A DNA stretch of 64,000 nt. It comes from Hyphomonas sp. Its GTDB lineage: Bacteria; Pseudomonadota; Alphaproteobacteria; Caulobacterales; Hyphomonadaceae. Positions 26,820-35,675 of this stretch are shown piece after piece; the stretch's first letter is position 1, and each line of letters opens with the position of its first letter. The stretch lies in the NCBI GenBank assembly GCA_013791775.1, contig VMTE01000018.1, positions 62,001-126,000 of the forward strand, read 5' to 3'. The position numbers and the translations under genes are program-made. The notes under the pieces were generated by a model. That model had not been told where the DNA came from. It searched no databases and saw only the letters and a list, made by a program, of their open reading frames with translations.

Positions 26820-28124
26820 ATGTTGGCTTCCCTTCGCAAGTTCGCTTTTGCCGTCGCCGTCTTGCCGATGATGGCCAGCGCCTGCGCCACCATTCACGAC
26901 GATCATCCGGGCCTCATCCAGCAACCCGCCGTGTCTGAAGTGCGCACCGATACCCAGTCGCGCCTTCGCTCGTTGCCGGGCCCGCGGGAAAAGGCAGCTG
27001 TTGCTGTCTATTCCTTTGAGGACCAGACCGGCCAGTTCAAACCGTCCGATGGCGTACAAACGCTGTCGCGCGCGGTGACGCAGGGCTCGACCTCGGTTCT
27101 TCTCAAGGCCCTCCAGGACGCGGGCGATCGCAGCTGGTTCACGGTCATCGAACGCGAAAATCTCGACAACCTGTTGAAAGAACGCCAGATTATCCGCGAG
27201 ATGCGCAAGCAGTATCTCGGCGAGGAGGAGCTGAACGAAGCTGCCCTTCCGCCGCTGCTGTTTGCCGGCATCATCCTCGAAGGCGGCATCATCGGCTACG
27301 ATACCAACACGCTCACGGGCGGCGTCGGCGCGCGGTTTCTCGGCATTGGCGGGAAAACAGATTATCGCGAAGACAAGGTCACGGTCTATCTCCGCGCCGT
27401 CAGCGTGAAGACCGGCGAGGTGATCACCTCAGTGGTCGCGTCCAAGAAGATTGCCTCCGTCGGCGTGGCGGCCAATGCCTTCCGCTATGTCAGCTTCAAG
27501 GAACTCCTCGAAGTCGATACCGGGATCACCACCAACGAACCGGACCTGCTCGCACTGCGCCAGGCCACCGAGAAAGCCGTTGAACTCCTCATCATGGAAG
27601 GCGCCGCCCTCGGCGTCTGGCAGTTCCAGGACCAGGTCGCCGGCGCAGCGCTTCTCGAAAATTACCTCGCCGAACGCGACGGAATTGTTGACGAGCTGGA
27701 TCTGGACTTCGCGGAACAGCCTGCGTCGCCACCTGTGAAGAAGGCCGCCGCCTTGACGGGCAAGAGCCGCACACCGCCGCCTGCTCTCCAGGAAACGAAG
27801 CCGGAAGTTGACCTGATTGCCGAAGCCGCCGTCGAAGAGTTTGTTTCGCTTGAGACTGCAGCAGGGAATCGGGCACCGGGGCATCTGAAACTGGCGGAGG
27901 CTGCGCCGGCCGCGCACGCGTCGGCCCCTGCCGGGCAGGAACGGGATGCACCGTGGACAGCTATTCTGCCTGCCAGGGTAAACGAGACGGCCCTGCCGCT
28001 TGTACCGGCGGGTTACTCCGTATCTCAAGAGTTGAATCCGGTTGCGCAGGGCGGGCTTCAGCCGTTCTCCTGGACCGGGTACAAAATGAAGCGCGTGGTG
28101 GGGCCGGCATTTGCCGGCTACTAG
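26820..28124 (+). CDS. csgG: Curli secretion channel CsgG with C-terminal extension
   Basis: 434 residues. Lipoprotein signal with lipobox ASAC at about residue 22. The CsgG domain is clear: VAVYSFEDQTGQFKP, WFTVIERENLDNLLKERQII, LLFAGIILEGGIIGYDTN, DKVTVYLRAVSVKTGEV, ending near YLAERDG (about residue 285). Nonameric outer-membrane pore for curlin subunits. Escherichia coli CsgG is 277 residues; here a Pro/Ala/Glu-rich tail of about 145 residues follows, with no family I recognise. No csgE or csgD is visible nearby. Confidence 0.95.
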   Translation: MLASLRKFAFAVAVLPMMASACATIHDDHPGLIQQPAVSEVRTDTQSRLRSLPGPREKAAVAVYSFEDQTGQFKPSDGVQTLSRAVTQGSTSVLLKALQDAGDRSWFTVIERENLDNLLKERQIIREMRKQYLGEEELNEAALPPLLFAGIILEGGIIGYDTNTLTGGVGARFLGIGGKTDYREDKVTVYLRAVSVKTGEVITSVVASKKIASVGVAANAFRYVSFKELLEVDTGITTNEPDLLALRQATEKAVELLIMEGAALGVWQFQDQVAGAALLENYLAERDGIVDELDLDFAEQPASPPVKKAAALTGKSRTPPPALQETKPEVDLIAEAAVEEFVSLETAAGNRAPGHLKLAEAAPAAHASAPAGQERDAPWTAILPARVNETALPLVPAGYSVSQELNPVAQGGLQPFSWTGYKMKRVVGPAFAGY

Positions 28125-28130
28125 CTGACG

Positions 28131-28224
28131 CGCCAAACGACGAATGGCGCCCTGTGCGCCAATCTTGCCAGCCTCCGGGGACACGTGGGGCGGGGTTAAT
28201 CTTGGGGGCTCGTCGCGTTTGGCG
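28131..28224. promoter_or_regulatory. Structured csgG-curlin intergenic segment
   Basis: Nine-base inverted repeats CGCCAAACG (28131-28139) and CGTTTGGCG (28216-28224) enclose a small perfect hairpin TGGCGC-CCTGT-GCGCCA (28145-28161). It lies in the 130-base gap between csgG and the large curlin gene, where subunit expression would need to be separated from channel expression. A promoter, operator or RNA-processing site is inferred. Confidence 0.4.
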
Positions 28225-28254
28225 GGCCGGGACGCACTACGGGAGAAGCAAACC

Positions 28255-29580
28255 ATGCGTATTAAACTCATGACCGGGGCGGCACTCGCCCTCGTGATGA
28301 CGAGTCCGGCATTCGCCAACTCGTCGAACGTCACACAGAACAACGCGGCACATTCGGCGATTGTGACCCAGACCGGTGGCAATGCCGGTTCTTCGGATAT
28401 TGATCAGAACGGTACCTCAAACTCCGCAACCGTCGATCAGTCGGACACGGCCGCCTCAGGCCTCGGCGCAGCCCACAACTCGAGTGATATCGATCAAGCC
28501 GGCACGCTCAACATCGCAGGCGTCGAGCAGATCAACACCGGAGCTGGCGGAACGGACGTGAACTCGTCAACGATCGGTCAGACCGGCGATAATTCGACCG
28601 CCATGGTTTACCAGGATGGCACCGGCAACACGTCGGGTGTCGATCAGTCGGACACCGGCATCGCCTCAGCCGACATCAAGCAGAGCGGAGCGGACAACAC
28701 GTCGCTGGTCAATCAGCAGGGAACCAACGGAACTGTCACCGTCGATCAGGGCTTCACCGGCGGCTCGTCGGAAGGCAGCCTTGCCGATATCCTGCAGACC
28801 GGCTCAGATGGCTTCGTCACGGTCGGGCAGGCCGGCAGCGGACATACGGCCATGGTCACGCAAGGTGGTTCCGGAAACGACGCCACCGTCGATCAGTCCG
28901 GCGAAAACAACTTTGCCAGCGCGTTGCAGTCCGGCGCATCGTCGCTCGTCCAGATCACGCAGATCGGAGCCGTGCTTGGTTCGTCCGTGTACGTTGAGCA
29001 GACAGGCTCAAACTCGCAGCTCTACGGCAACCAGAACGGATCCGGCAACGTGATCGGCGACGCCGCCGCTTTCCTGCAATCGGCCAGCACGTCCGTCGCC
29101 TCATTCGATCAGGACGGCACCGGAAACGTCGTCGACGGTTCACAGGCCGGTTCGCTCAACCAGATGTTCGTCGAACAGGATGACACCAACCAGTATGCCT
29201 CTGCCGTCCAGTCCGGCACGAGCAACTTCATGGACGTGAACCAGAGCGGCAACGGGAACGACGCAAGCGTCGATCAGTCCGGCACGTCAAACGACATCCT
29301 GCTGAACCAGGCCGGCACGCTCAACCTTGCGAACATCGTCCAGGGCGGCACCGGAAACGAAGCCTTCATCGATCAGCTCGGTGCGGACAACGAAGTGGAT
29401 ATCAACCAGACCGGCGACGCCGGCCTTGTGGACGTCTTGCAGAACACTGCGGGTGCGTACGCGGAAGTGACCCAGTCGGGTGGCACGGGCAACGAAGCCT
29501 ACGTGACCCAGGGTTCGCTCGATGCGGTCTCGATCATCACGCAGGCGGGTTCGAACAACTACGCGTCCATCAACCAGTAA
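28255..29580 (+). CDS. Large curlin-repeat amyloid subunit (CsgA-like)
   Basis: 441 residues from MRIKLMTGAALAL, with GGAGA nine bases upstream and a Sec signal ending at AFAN. The whole mature protein is curlin repeats of the form S/N-x-A-x-V-x-Q-x-G-x-x-N; I count about 36 strand ends in Gln, that is about 18 two-strand repeats, against five repeats in E. coli CsgA (151 residues). Gln, Asn, Ser, Gly and Asp dominate and there is no Cys. Expected to leave through CsgG and polymerise into cross-beta fibres outside the cell. Confidence 0.9.
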   Translation: MRIKLMTGAALALVMTSPAFANSSNVTQNNAAHSAIVTQTGGNAGSSDIDQNGTSNSATVDQSDTAASGLGAAHNSSDIDQAGTLNIAGVEQINTGAGGTDVNSSTIGQTGDNSTAMVYQDGTGNTSGVDQSDTGIASADIKQSGADNTSLVNQQGTNGTVTVDQGFTGGSSEGSLADILQTGSDGFVTVGQAGSGHTAMVTQGGSGNDATVDQSGENNFASALQSGASSLVQITQIGAVLGSSVYVEQTGSNSQLYGNQNGSGNVIGDAAAFLQSASTSVASFDQDGTGNVVDGSQAGSLNQMFVEQDDTNQYASAVQSGTSNFMDVNQSGNGNDASVDQSGTSNDILLNQAGTLNLANIVQGGTGNEAFIDQLGADNEVDINQTGDAGLVDVLQNTAGAYAEVTQSGGTGNEAYVTQGSLDAVSIITQAGSNNYASINQ

Positions 29581-29614
29581 TTCGGGCCCTCGGGCCCTCC
29601 TCAGGGAGAGGATC

Positions 29615-30688
29615 ATGAAAAGATACCTCATTCTCGCTGCTTCGTTTTCGGTACTCGGTTTCGCTTCGGCGCAGGCCCAGGTCTTTCCGTCGGCGACGCA
29701 CGACAACTCCGCCAGGATCACCCAGACGGGCAATCTGAACGTGGGTACGATCAATCAGGCGGTCAACAATATCATCAATGGTCAAGGCAACGCCGAGATC
29801 ATCCAGTCGAGCAACCGCGGCGACGCGGCGATCACGCAGACCAACGCGAACAGCGCGGTTCCCGGTGGTTTCGACAACACGGCGCTGATTGACCAGCGCC
29901 GTATCCGCAACACGGCATCGATCGACCAGATACATGATTACAATGCCACCCGCGACAACCGGGCGACGATCGTTCAGATCACCCCCGATGCGCTGGCTTC
30001 GATTGGCCAGCGCGGCGACAAGAACACGGCGACGATCCGCCAGTTCAATACGTCGTCAACGCCGACTGCGAGCATCCAGCAGAACGGCAAAGTGAATACC
30101 GCGATTGTCCGGCAGGAAGGCGCAAACGGCTTTGTGGATGTTCGCCAGGGCACGTTTGATGCCGGTGCCGGCATATCGCCGGAAACATTCAACAGCCGCG
30201 TCGAAGTCGATAACCTGGGCCTGAACGCCAACATCTTCGTCTCGCAGATCGGCCAGACGCATATCGCTGACATCAACGAGGACGGCGCCAACGGTACCAT
30301 CACGGTTGAGATGGAGGGTTCCTTCAACGATGTGATCGTGACACAGGAATCAACCAACGGAACCGTCGAAATCGCGACAATGGGCACCAGCTTCTCGAAC
30401 GATGTTGTGGTCGTGCAAGACATCTCGGATGTCGGCAGCACGGCGCGCGTCACGCAGTCCGGCTTCTATGGCCGCTCTGAAATCGAGCAGCTCGACAGTG
30501 TCGCCGGCGGCGGCGACAATCTTGCCGATGTTGACCAGTCGGGCGTCGCCAGCGGCGTCGGAAACATCGTCTCGACGATTCTCCAGAATGGCGGATTGAA
30601 CGACGCGTTTGTAACTCAGGCCGGTGCCTTCTCGCTGTCGGACATCATGCAGACGGGCGTCGGTCACACGGCAACCGTCACACAATAG
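29615..30688 (+). CDS. Second curlin-repeat protein
   Basis: 357 residues from MKRYLILAASFSVLG, with GGAGAGG just upstream and a signal ending at AQAQ. Curlin-type repeats run to the C-terminus (SARITQTGNLNVGTINQ; NTASIDQIHDYN; ARVTQSGFYGRSEIEQ; HTATVTQ), but they are less regular than in the first subunit and carry more Arg and Ile, with acidic inserts such as DINEDGANGTITVEMEG. It may be a second fibre subunit or a nucleator. It is 34 bases after the first subunit and directly followed by a third. Confidence 0.87.
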   Translation: MKRYLILAASFSVLGFASAQAQVFPSATHDNSARITQTGNLNVGTINQAVNNIINGQGNAEIIQSSNRGDAAITQTNANSAVPGGFDNTALIDQRRIRNTASIDQIHDYNATRDNRATIVQITPDALASIGQRGDKNTATIRQFNTSSTPTASIQQNGKVNTAIVRQEGANGFVDVRQGTFDAGAGISPETFNSRVEVDNLGLNANIFVSQIGQTHIADINEDGANGTITVEMEGSFNDVIVTQESTNGTVEIATMGTSFSNDVVVVQDISDVGSTARVTQSGFYGRSEIEQLDSVAGGGDNLADVDQSGVASGVGNIVSTILQNGGLNDAFVTQAGAFSLSDIMQTGVGHTATVTQ

Positions 30689-31195
30689 TTGGCGGCGGTG
30701 AAGCCTCGTCGCTTCATCCAGACGGGGGCGGCCTTCGCGGCCGCCCTCATGCTGGCCGGTTCTGCGGTCGCGCAGGTCTCCGGCGAAGATTCCCTGCTCG
30801 GCAGTCTCGACCTCAAACCCCAGCTCGGTTCAGGCACGCTGTTCGCCGAACCCGCACAGGCGAGTGAACTGAGCGAGGACCACGCAGACCATGAGAACAC
30901 CTCGGTTGTCCGCCAGTACGGTCTCGGCAACCGCGCGGAGGTAAACCAGACCTCGTCCGCCTACGGCGCATTCGCGATTGTCAGTCAGTACGGCGAAGGC
31001 AATCTTGCCGATGTGCATCAGTGCGGCTGCGGAAACTTTGTCGACATCGTCCAGGATGGGACCGCCAACCTGTCCGAGATTACCCAGACCGGCCGGGGCA
31101 ACGTCTTTGTCCACCGCCAGTATGGTGACGCACTGGCGGTGTCGGTCACCCAATACGGCGGCGCGCAGATCGCCATCACCCAGACGGGACCGTGA
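30689..31195 (+). CDS. Third, short curlin-repeat protein (CsgB-like candidate)
   Basis: Up to 168 residues. The start is uncertain: TTG at 30689 directly after the previous stop, or GTG at 30698; neither has a good ribosome site, suggesting translational coupling. The signal sequence ends near SAVAQ. Curlin-type repeats follow from about residue 67 (NTSVVRQYGLGNRAEVNQ; IVSQYGEGNLADVHQ; LSEITQTGRGNVFVHRQYG). Size and the RQYG/SQYGEGN repeat style resemble CsgB, the nucleator. An odd CGCG within VHQCGCGNFVDIVQ puts two cysteines in an amyloid repeat. Confidence 0.8.
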   Translation: MAAVKPRRFIQTGAAFAAALMLAGSAVAQVSGEDSLLGSLDLKPQLGSGTLFAEPAQASELSEDHADHENTSVVRQYGLGNRAEVNQTSSAYGAFAIVSQYGEGNLADVHQCGCGNFVDIVQDGTANLSEITQTGRGNVFVHRQYGDALAVSVTQYGGAQIAITQTGP

Positions 31196-31196
31196 C

Positions 31197-31775
31197 ATGC
31201 GCCCCGTTCCGCTTGCCCGGCGCCTGCTGCTCGTTTCTGCATTGACACTTGTGATGGCCGGCGCGTCGTCGGCCGACGATGACCGCTCGGCCAACATCAA
31301 CCAGGTGTCTAAGTCCGGCACTCTGGCCGAACGCTCCAGCGCAGCCTTTGACCAGATCTCGACGGTCGAGTCCGGCCGCAGCGGCGTTTCGCAGATCGAC
31401 CCCGCCCTGGCCCTCAAGGATACGCCCGGCCCTGACCCGCTGAGCGCAGGAACGCGTGCGGCGTCCTCGAACCCCTGTATCCTGACGCCCGAGCAGCAAT
31501 CGATCGTCACCAGCCTGGAAGCCCAGGGCAGACTGTCCGCCGGCGACTGTGAAATGATCGCCTGGTTTGCCGAGCCCGGCGACAAGTCGGAGGCCGATGA
31601 GCGCCAGTCTGTCGCCGAATCCGTGGTAGCCGGGGCGCCTGACCTGCTCGGCCGCGATTCCGAGGCTGACCGGCTGGCCAGCGAGGCCGAAGATCAGGCC
31701 CGGGCCGAAGCGATTGCGGCGGCCGTGGCCATCAGCATCTTTACGCCGCCGCCACCGGTTTCGCCCGGCAAGTAG
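31197..31775 (+). CDS. Unknown exported protein of the curli operon
   Basis: 192 residues, ATG one base after the previous stop. The signal ends near GASSADD. A short curlin-like stretch (SANINQVSKSGT; SAAFDQISTVESGRSGVSQID) is followed by a Cys-bracketed segment, PCILTPEQQSIV to SAGDCEMIAWFAEPG, and an acidic Ala/Glu helix ending in PPPPVSPGK. I do not recognise a family; it is not CsgC, CsgE or CsgH. Its place as last gene suggests an accessory or capping role, which is speculation. Confidence 0.75.
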   Translation: MRPVPLARRLLLVSALTLVMAGASSADDDRSANINQVSKSGTLAERSSAAFDQISTVESGRSGVSQIDPALALKDTPGPDPLSAGTRAASSNPCILTPEQQSIVTSLEAQGRLSAGDCEMIAWFAEPGDKSEADERQSVAESVVAGAPDLLGRDSEADRLASEAEDQARAEAIAAAVAISIFTPPPPVSPGK

Positions 31776-31872
31776 CGGCACTGCCGGAAACCATTTGTGA
31801 ACCATGCGGCCTCACATGATGCCGGTTCCGGGTGTATGCCCGTGTTGCCGTCATCCAGAGGAAATTCCGCGC

Positions 31873-34086
31873 ATGTCCGCCGCTGCCACCGCTTCGATAG
31901 CCCGCATTATCGCCCGCGAACTGAACGTCGAGGAAAAGCAGGTGTCTGCGACCATCGACCTGATCGGCGAAGGCGCCACGGTGCCGTTCATTGCGCGCTA
32001 CCGGAAGGAACGCACGGGCGGCCTCGACGACACCCAGCTGCGCCACCTCGCGGTCCGCCTGACCTACCTGACGGACCTGCATGCCCGGCGCGACACCATT
32101 CTGAAATCCATCCGCGAGCAGGGCAAGCTGACCCCCGCGCTCGAAAAGCAGATCCACGCGGCCGAAACGAAGGTGGCGCTCGAGGATCTCTACGCGCCGT
32201 TCAAGCCGAAGCGCCGCACCAAGGCGACCATTGCGCGCGAGGCCGGCCTCGCGCCCCTCGCGGAACAGTTGCTCGCCAACCCCAATCTCACCCCGGCCGA
32301 AATCGCCGCAAACTTTGTCTCGAAGAAAACCGGCATCACCTCGCCGGAAGAGGCGCTCGAAGGCGCCCGCCACATCATAGTCGAGACCCTGTCGGAGACG
32401 CCGGAAATCGTCGGCGCCGTCCGCGAGAAGATGTGGACCGAGGGCAAGGTGAAATCGACCGTCGCCAAGGGCAAGGCGGAGGAGGGCGCCAAGTTCTCCG
32501 ACTATTTCGACTTCGACCAGCCCATCGAGCAGCTGCCCTCCCACCGCCTGCTGGCGCTCCTGCGCGGCGAAAAGGAAGGCGTGTTGAAACTGAACCTCGA
32601 TATTCCCCACACGAAGGATCGTCCGCACCCGGCGGTCGCGGTAGTGATGTCCAAGGCCGGCTTCGCCCGGAAGGGCCGCGCCGCAGATGCCTGGCTTGCC
32701 GAAACGGCGGAAGCGGCCTGGAAGGCGCGCCTGGCCCCGGCTTGCACCAACGACCTCTTCGCCCGTGTCAAGGAACGCGCCGACGGCGAAGCCATCCGCG
32801 TCTTCTCAACCAACATGAAAGCCCTCTTGCTGGCCGCGCCGGCGGGCCCGAAAACCGTGATTGGCATCGATCCCGGCATCCGCACCGGCTGCAAGGTGGC
32901 GGTGGTGGATGCCACCGGCAAGGTGCTGGAGACGGCCACGGTCTATCCGCACGAACCCAAACGCGACTGGGCCGGCGCGCTCACGACGCTCGCCCGCCTG
33001 GCAAAGAAACACAAGGCGGAGCTGGTCAGCGTCGGCAACGGCACCGCCAGCCGCCAAACCGACAAGCTCGTCGCCGAACTCTCGGCGAAGATGCCGGAAC
33101 TCGGCCTCACCCGCGTCATGGTCTCTGAAGCCGGCGCCTCGGTCTATTCGGCCTCGGAACTCGCCGCGAAGGAATTCCCGGATCTCGACGTGTCGCTGCG
33201 CGGCGCCGTGTCGATCGCCCGCCGCCTGCAGGACCCGCTGGCCGAACTTGTGAAAATCGAGCCGAAAGCCATCGGTGTCGGTCAGTACCAGCACGATGTG
33301 GACCAGTCCGCCCTCTCGCACTCGCTTGATGCGGTGGTCGAGGACTGCGTCAACGCAGTCGGGGTCGATGTGAACACCGCGTCCGCTCCGCTGCTCTCGC
33401 GGGTATCCGGCCTCAACGAGACCCTCGCCTCGAACATCGTCGCCTTCCGCAATGAAAACGGTGCGTTCAAGTCCCGCGCCGCGCTCAAGAAAGTGCCCCG
33501 CATGGGCCCGAAAGCGTTCGAACAGTCCGCCGGTTTCCTGCGAATCCGGGAAGCAAAGAACCCGCTCGATGCCTCGGCCGTGCACCCGGAAGCCTATGAA
33601 GTGGTGGAGCGGATTTCCGAGAAGACCGGCCGCGAGCTGAAAAGCCTGATCGGCGACAAGCCCTTCCTGTCCAAGCTGAAGGCGCGCGATTTTGCCGACG
33701 CCCGGTTCGGCGAACCAACCGTCAAGGACATCCTCAAGGAACTCGAAAAGCCGGGCCGCGATCCGCGTCCGGAATTCAAGACCGCGACCTTCAAGGACGG
33801 CGTCGAGACGCTGTCAGACCTGAAGCCCGGCATGATGCTGGAGGGCGTCGTCACCAACGTGACCGCCTTTGGCGCCTTCGTGGATATCGGCGTCCACCAG
33901 GACGGCCTCGTGCACATTTCGGAACTCTCCGACACCTTCGTGAAAGATCCGCACACTGTGGTGCGTGCCGGGCAGGTCGTGAAGGTGCGCGTGAAGGAGG
34001 TGGATGCCGCCCGCAAGCGCATCGCTCTCAGCATGAAGTCCGAATCGGCGGCCGAGCCCCGCGGCTTTGCGGGCGGACGTCTCTAA
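31873..34086 (+). CDS. tex: Tex family RNA-binding transcription accessory protein
   Basis: 737 residues from MSAAATASIARIIA (an AGAGGA box is ten bases upstream). Domain order is that of Tex: N-terminal helical domain (GATVPFIARYRKERTGGLDD), YqgF/RuvX-like nuclease fold from about 329 (VIGIDPGIRTGCKVAVVD), tandem helix-hairpin-helix (VNTASAPLLSRVSGL; KVPRMGPKAFEQSAGFLRI), and a C-terminal S1 domain from about 650 (GMMLEGVVTNVTAFGAFVDIG). Its stop overlaps the convergent flippase stop by four bases. Confidence 0.97.
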   Translation: MSAAATASIARIIARELNVEEKQVSATIDLIGEGATVPFIARYRKERTGGLDDTQLRHLAVRLTYLTDLHARRDTILKSIREQGKLTPALEKQIHAAETKVALEDLYAPFKPKRRTKATIAREAGLAPLAEQLLANPNLTPAEIAANFVSKKTGITSPEEALEGARHIIVETLSETPEIVGAVREKMWTEGKVKSTVAKGKAEEGAKFSDYFDFDQPIEQLPSHRLLALLRGEKEGVLKLNLDIPHTKDRPHPAVAVVMSKAGFARKGRAADAWLAETAEAAWKARLAPACTNDLFARVKERADGEAIRVFSTNMKALLLAAPAGPKTVIGIDPGIRTGCKVAVVDATGKVLETATVYPHEPKRDWAGALTTLARLAKKHKAELVSVGNGTASRQTDKLVAELSAKMPELGLTRVMVSEAGASVYSASELAAKEFPDLDVSLRGAVSIARRLQDPLAELVKIEPKAIGVGQYQHDVDQSALSHSLDAVVEDCVNAVGVDVNTASAPLLSRVSGLNETLASNIVAFRNENGAFKSRAALKKVPRMGPKAFEQSAGFLRIREAKNPLDASAVHPEAYEVVERISEKTGRELKSLIGDKPFLSKLKARDFADARFGEPTVKDILKELEKPGRDPRPEFKTATFKDGVETLSDLKPGMMLEGVVTNVTAFGAFVDIGVHQDGLVHISELSDTFVKDPHTVVRAGQVVKVRVKEVDAARKRIALSMKSESAAEPRGFAGGRL

Positions 34087-35615
34087 GCTGATACGGTGAC
34101 GGCATCCGGAGCGCGGGCCGGCTGCCCATTCGGGCGAAGCATGTTGATCGCGGTCATCGACCATTTGCGGTGGAAGATCAGCAGGTAGGCAACATAGGCG
34201 AAGCCGCCCGCCGCAATCTTGAGTCCCAGGCGCAGCCAGGGATCGAAACCCGCCGACTGGATATCGACCAGCCAGACGGCGCCCACCATGACAATGCATG
34301 CAGCATAAGCCGGTAGCGCCGCCAGGAACAACCCGATCGCTTTGGTATGCATGTCCTTCAGCAAGACGGGAACGGTGAGAATCAACCGCACGCATTCCAG
34401 GACCAGCAGCGACGAGACGACCGCTTCGACGGAGAATTTCGTCAGCCAGAGCGAAGCGCCGATGACAATGATTATATCCAGCACGGAGTAGGCGATGAGC
34501 AGGTTGAGCCGCTTCACGGCGACCAGCGCCGCGTTGCGGAAATAGGTCAGAGGTGAAAACAGGCCCACCGCGCAGAGGATCACCAGGATCGAGGCGGTTG
34601 GCGCGAAGTCCGGGCTCAGCGTCACCGCGATGACGTCCTTGCTGGTCAGTGCGAGGCCGCCAAAGATCGGCAAGGCGATCAGGGCCGACATCTGCGTCAG
34701 CCGGCGGTACAGCATGTCGCGGTCGCCTTTGGTCTGCGTGCCCTCCGAGAGCAGCACGACCCAGAGTGAGCTGATGGGCGCGATGAACGTGCCATAGAGA
34801 ATGTCCACGAAGCGGCTGGCGATCCGCATGAAGCCGACCGCAGCGGCGCCAAAGCCGAAGGCGACAACCAAGTCGAGCACCCGCATGTTCGACGAGGCAA
34901 TGGCCTGCGCGGCGAAGATCCGGCCGGCATCCTTGAGATAGCTGGCGGCAAGCGGCGGCGAAAAGTGAAAGCCCGGCCACCAGCGCACGCGCAGGGCCAT
35001 GATCACTGCCGACACCGTAACCTGCGTCCCGCGCTGGGCGACAAGCGCCCACTCCGATATCGGGCTGAATACCACGGCCAGCGCCACAGCGCCGCCGACG
35101 ATCGCACTGATGATCCCGCGGATTGCGCCGCCTTTGAAATCATGGTCGCGCATCATGACGGCGTTGGGCGGCACCGACAGCGGCACCGGCAAGAGGGTGA
35201 GCGCCAGAACCGGCATCATGTAGGTGAGGCTCGGCTGATTGTTGGCCTGCGCCAGCCAGCTTCCCGCGAAGGCGCAGACGATGATCACACACACCGTGAC
35301 ACCCATCATGGCCCAGAAGACCGTGTCCATTTCGTGCGGCGTGAACGCGCGCCGTTGCACGGCCGCATCAAGGCAAGCGGAGCGCGCCTGGAAGTTGAAA
35401 TAGTCGACGATGATCACGCCGAGTGCGAACAGGCCGAACACGGCCGCGTCGAGCTTGTAGGTCAGGAAGATGAACACGAACAGCGTGACGCAGTTGGTGG
35501 CCAGGTTGTTTGCGATGTTCCAGATCATGGACGAGCCGAAGGCTCGGGCCAGCCGCTTTTCGTGCCGGTTGGACGCCTGGTCCTCGGCCGCCAGATCGGT
35601 GCGGATATCGTTCAT
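34083..35615 (-). CDS. Polysaccharide flippase (MOP superfamily, Wzx-type)
   Basis: 510 residues with about 12-14 hydrophobic spans from NNLATNCVTLFVFIFLTYKL onward and a basic cytoplasmic N-terminus. The family flips lipid-linked oligosaccharides across the inner membrane for O-antigen, capsule or exopolysaccharide synthesis. Neighbouring genes on the same strand (GH16, sugar-phosphate transferase, Wza-like exporter, glycosyltransferase) support an exopolysaccharide role. The substrate cannot be read from sequence. Confidence 0.88.
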   Translation of the reverse strand: MNDIRTDLAAEDQASNRHEKRLARAFGSSMIWNIANNLATNCVTLFVFIFLTYKLDAAVFGLFALGVIIVDYFNFQARSACLDAAVQRRAFTPHEMDTVFWAMMGVTVCVIIVCAFAGSWLAQANNQPSLTYMMPVLALTLLPVPLSVPPNAVMMRDHDFKGGAIRGIISAIVGGAVALAVVFSPISEWALVAQRGTQVTVSAVIMALRVRWWPGFHFSPPLAASYLKDAGRIFAAQAIASSNMRVLDLVVAFGFGAAAVGFMRIASRFVDILYGTFIAPISSLWVVLLSEGTQTKGDRDMLYRRLTQMSALIALPIFGGLALTSKDVIAVTLSPDFAPTASILVILCAVGLFSPLTYFRNAALVAVKRLNLLIAYSVLDIIIVIGASLWLTKFSVEAVVSSLLVLECVRLILTVPVLLKDMHTKAIGLFLAALPAYAACIVMVGAVWLVDIQSAGFDPWLRLGLKIAAGGFAYVAYLLIFHRKWSMTAINMLRPNGQPARAPDAVTVSA

Positions 35616-35675
35616 GGGAGGGGTATGTAACTCACGGTCAGAAAAGCAAGGCGGTCAGGCCATCGAAGATGCCAT

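Noticed and set aside
28255-30688. Direct DNA repeats in the curlin genes as a CRISPR-like array
   Set aside because: Repeats are irregular, follow codon frame and are explained by curlin protein repeats.
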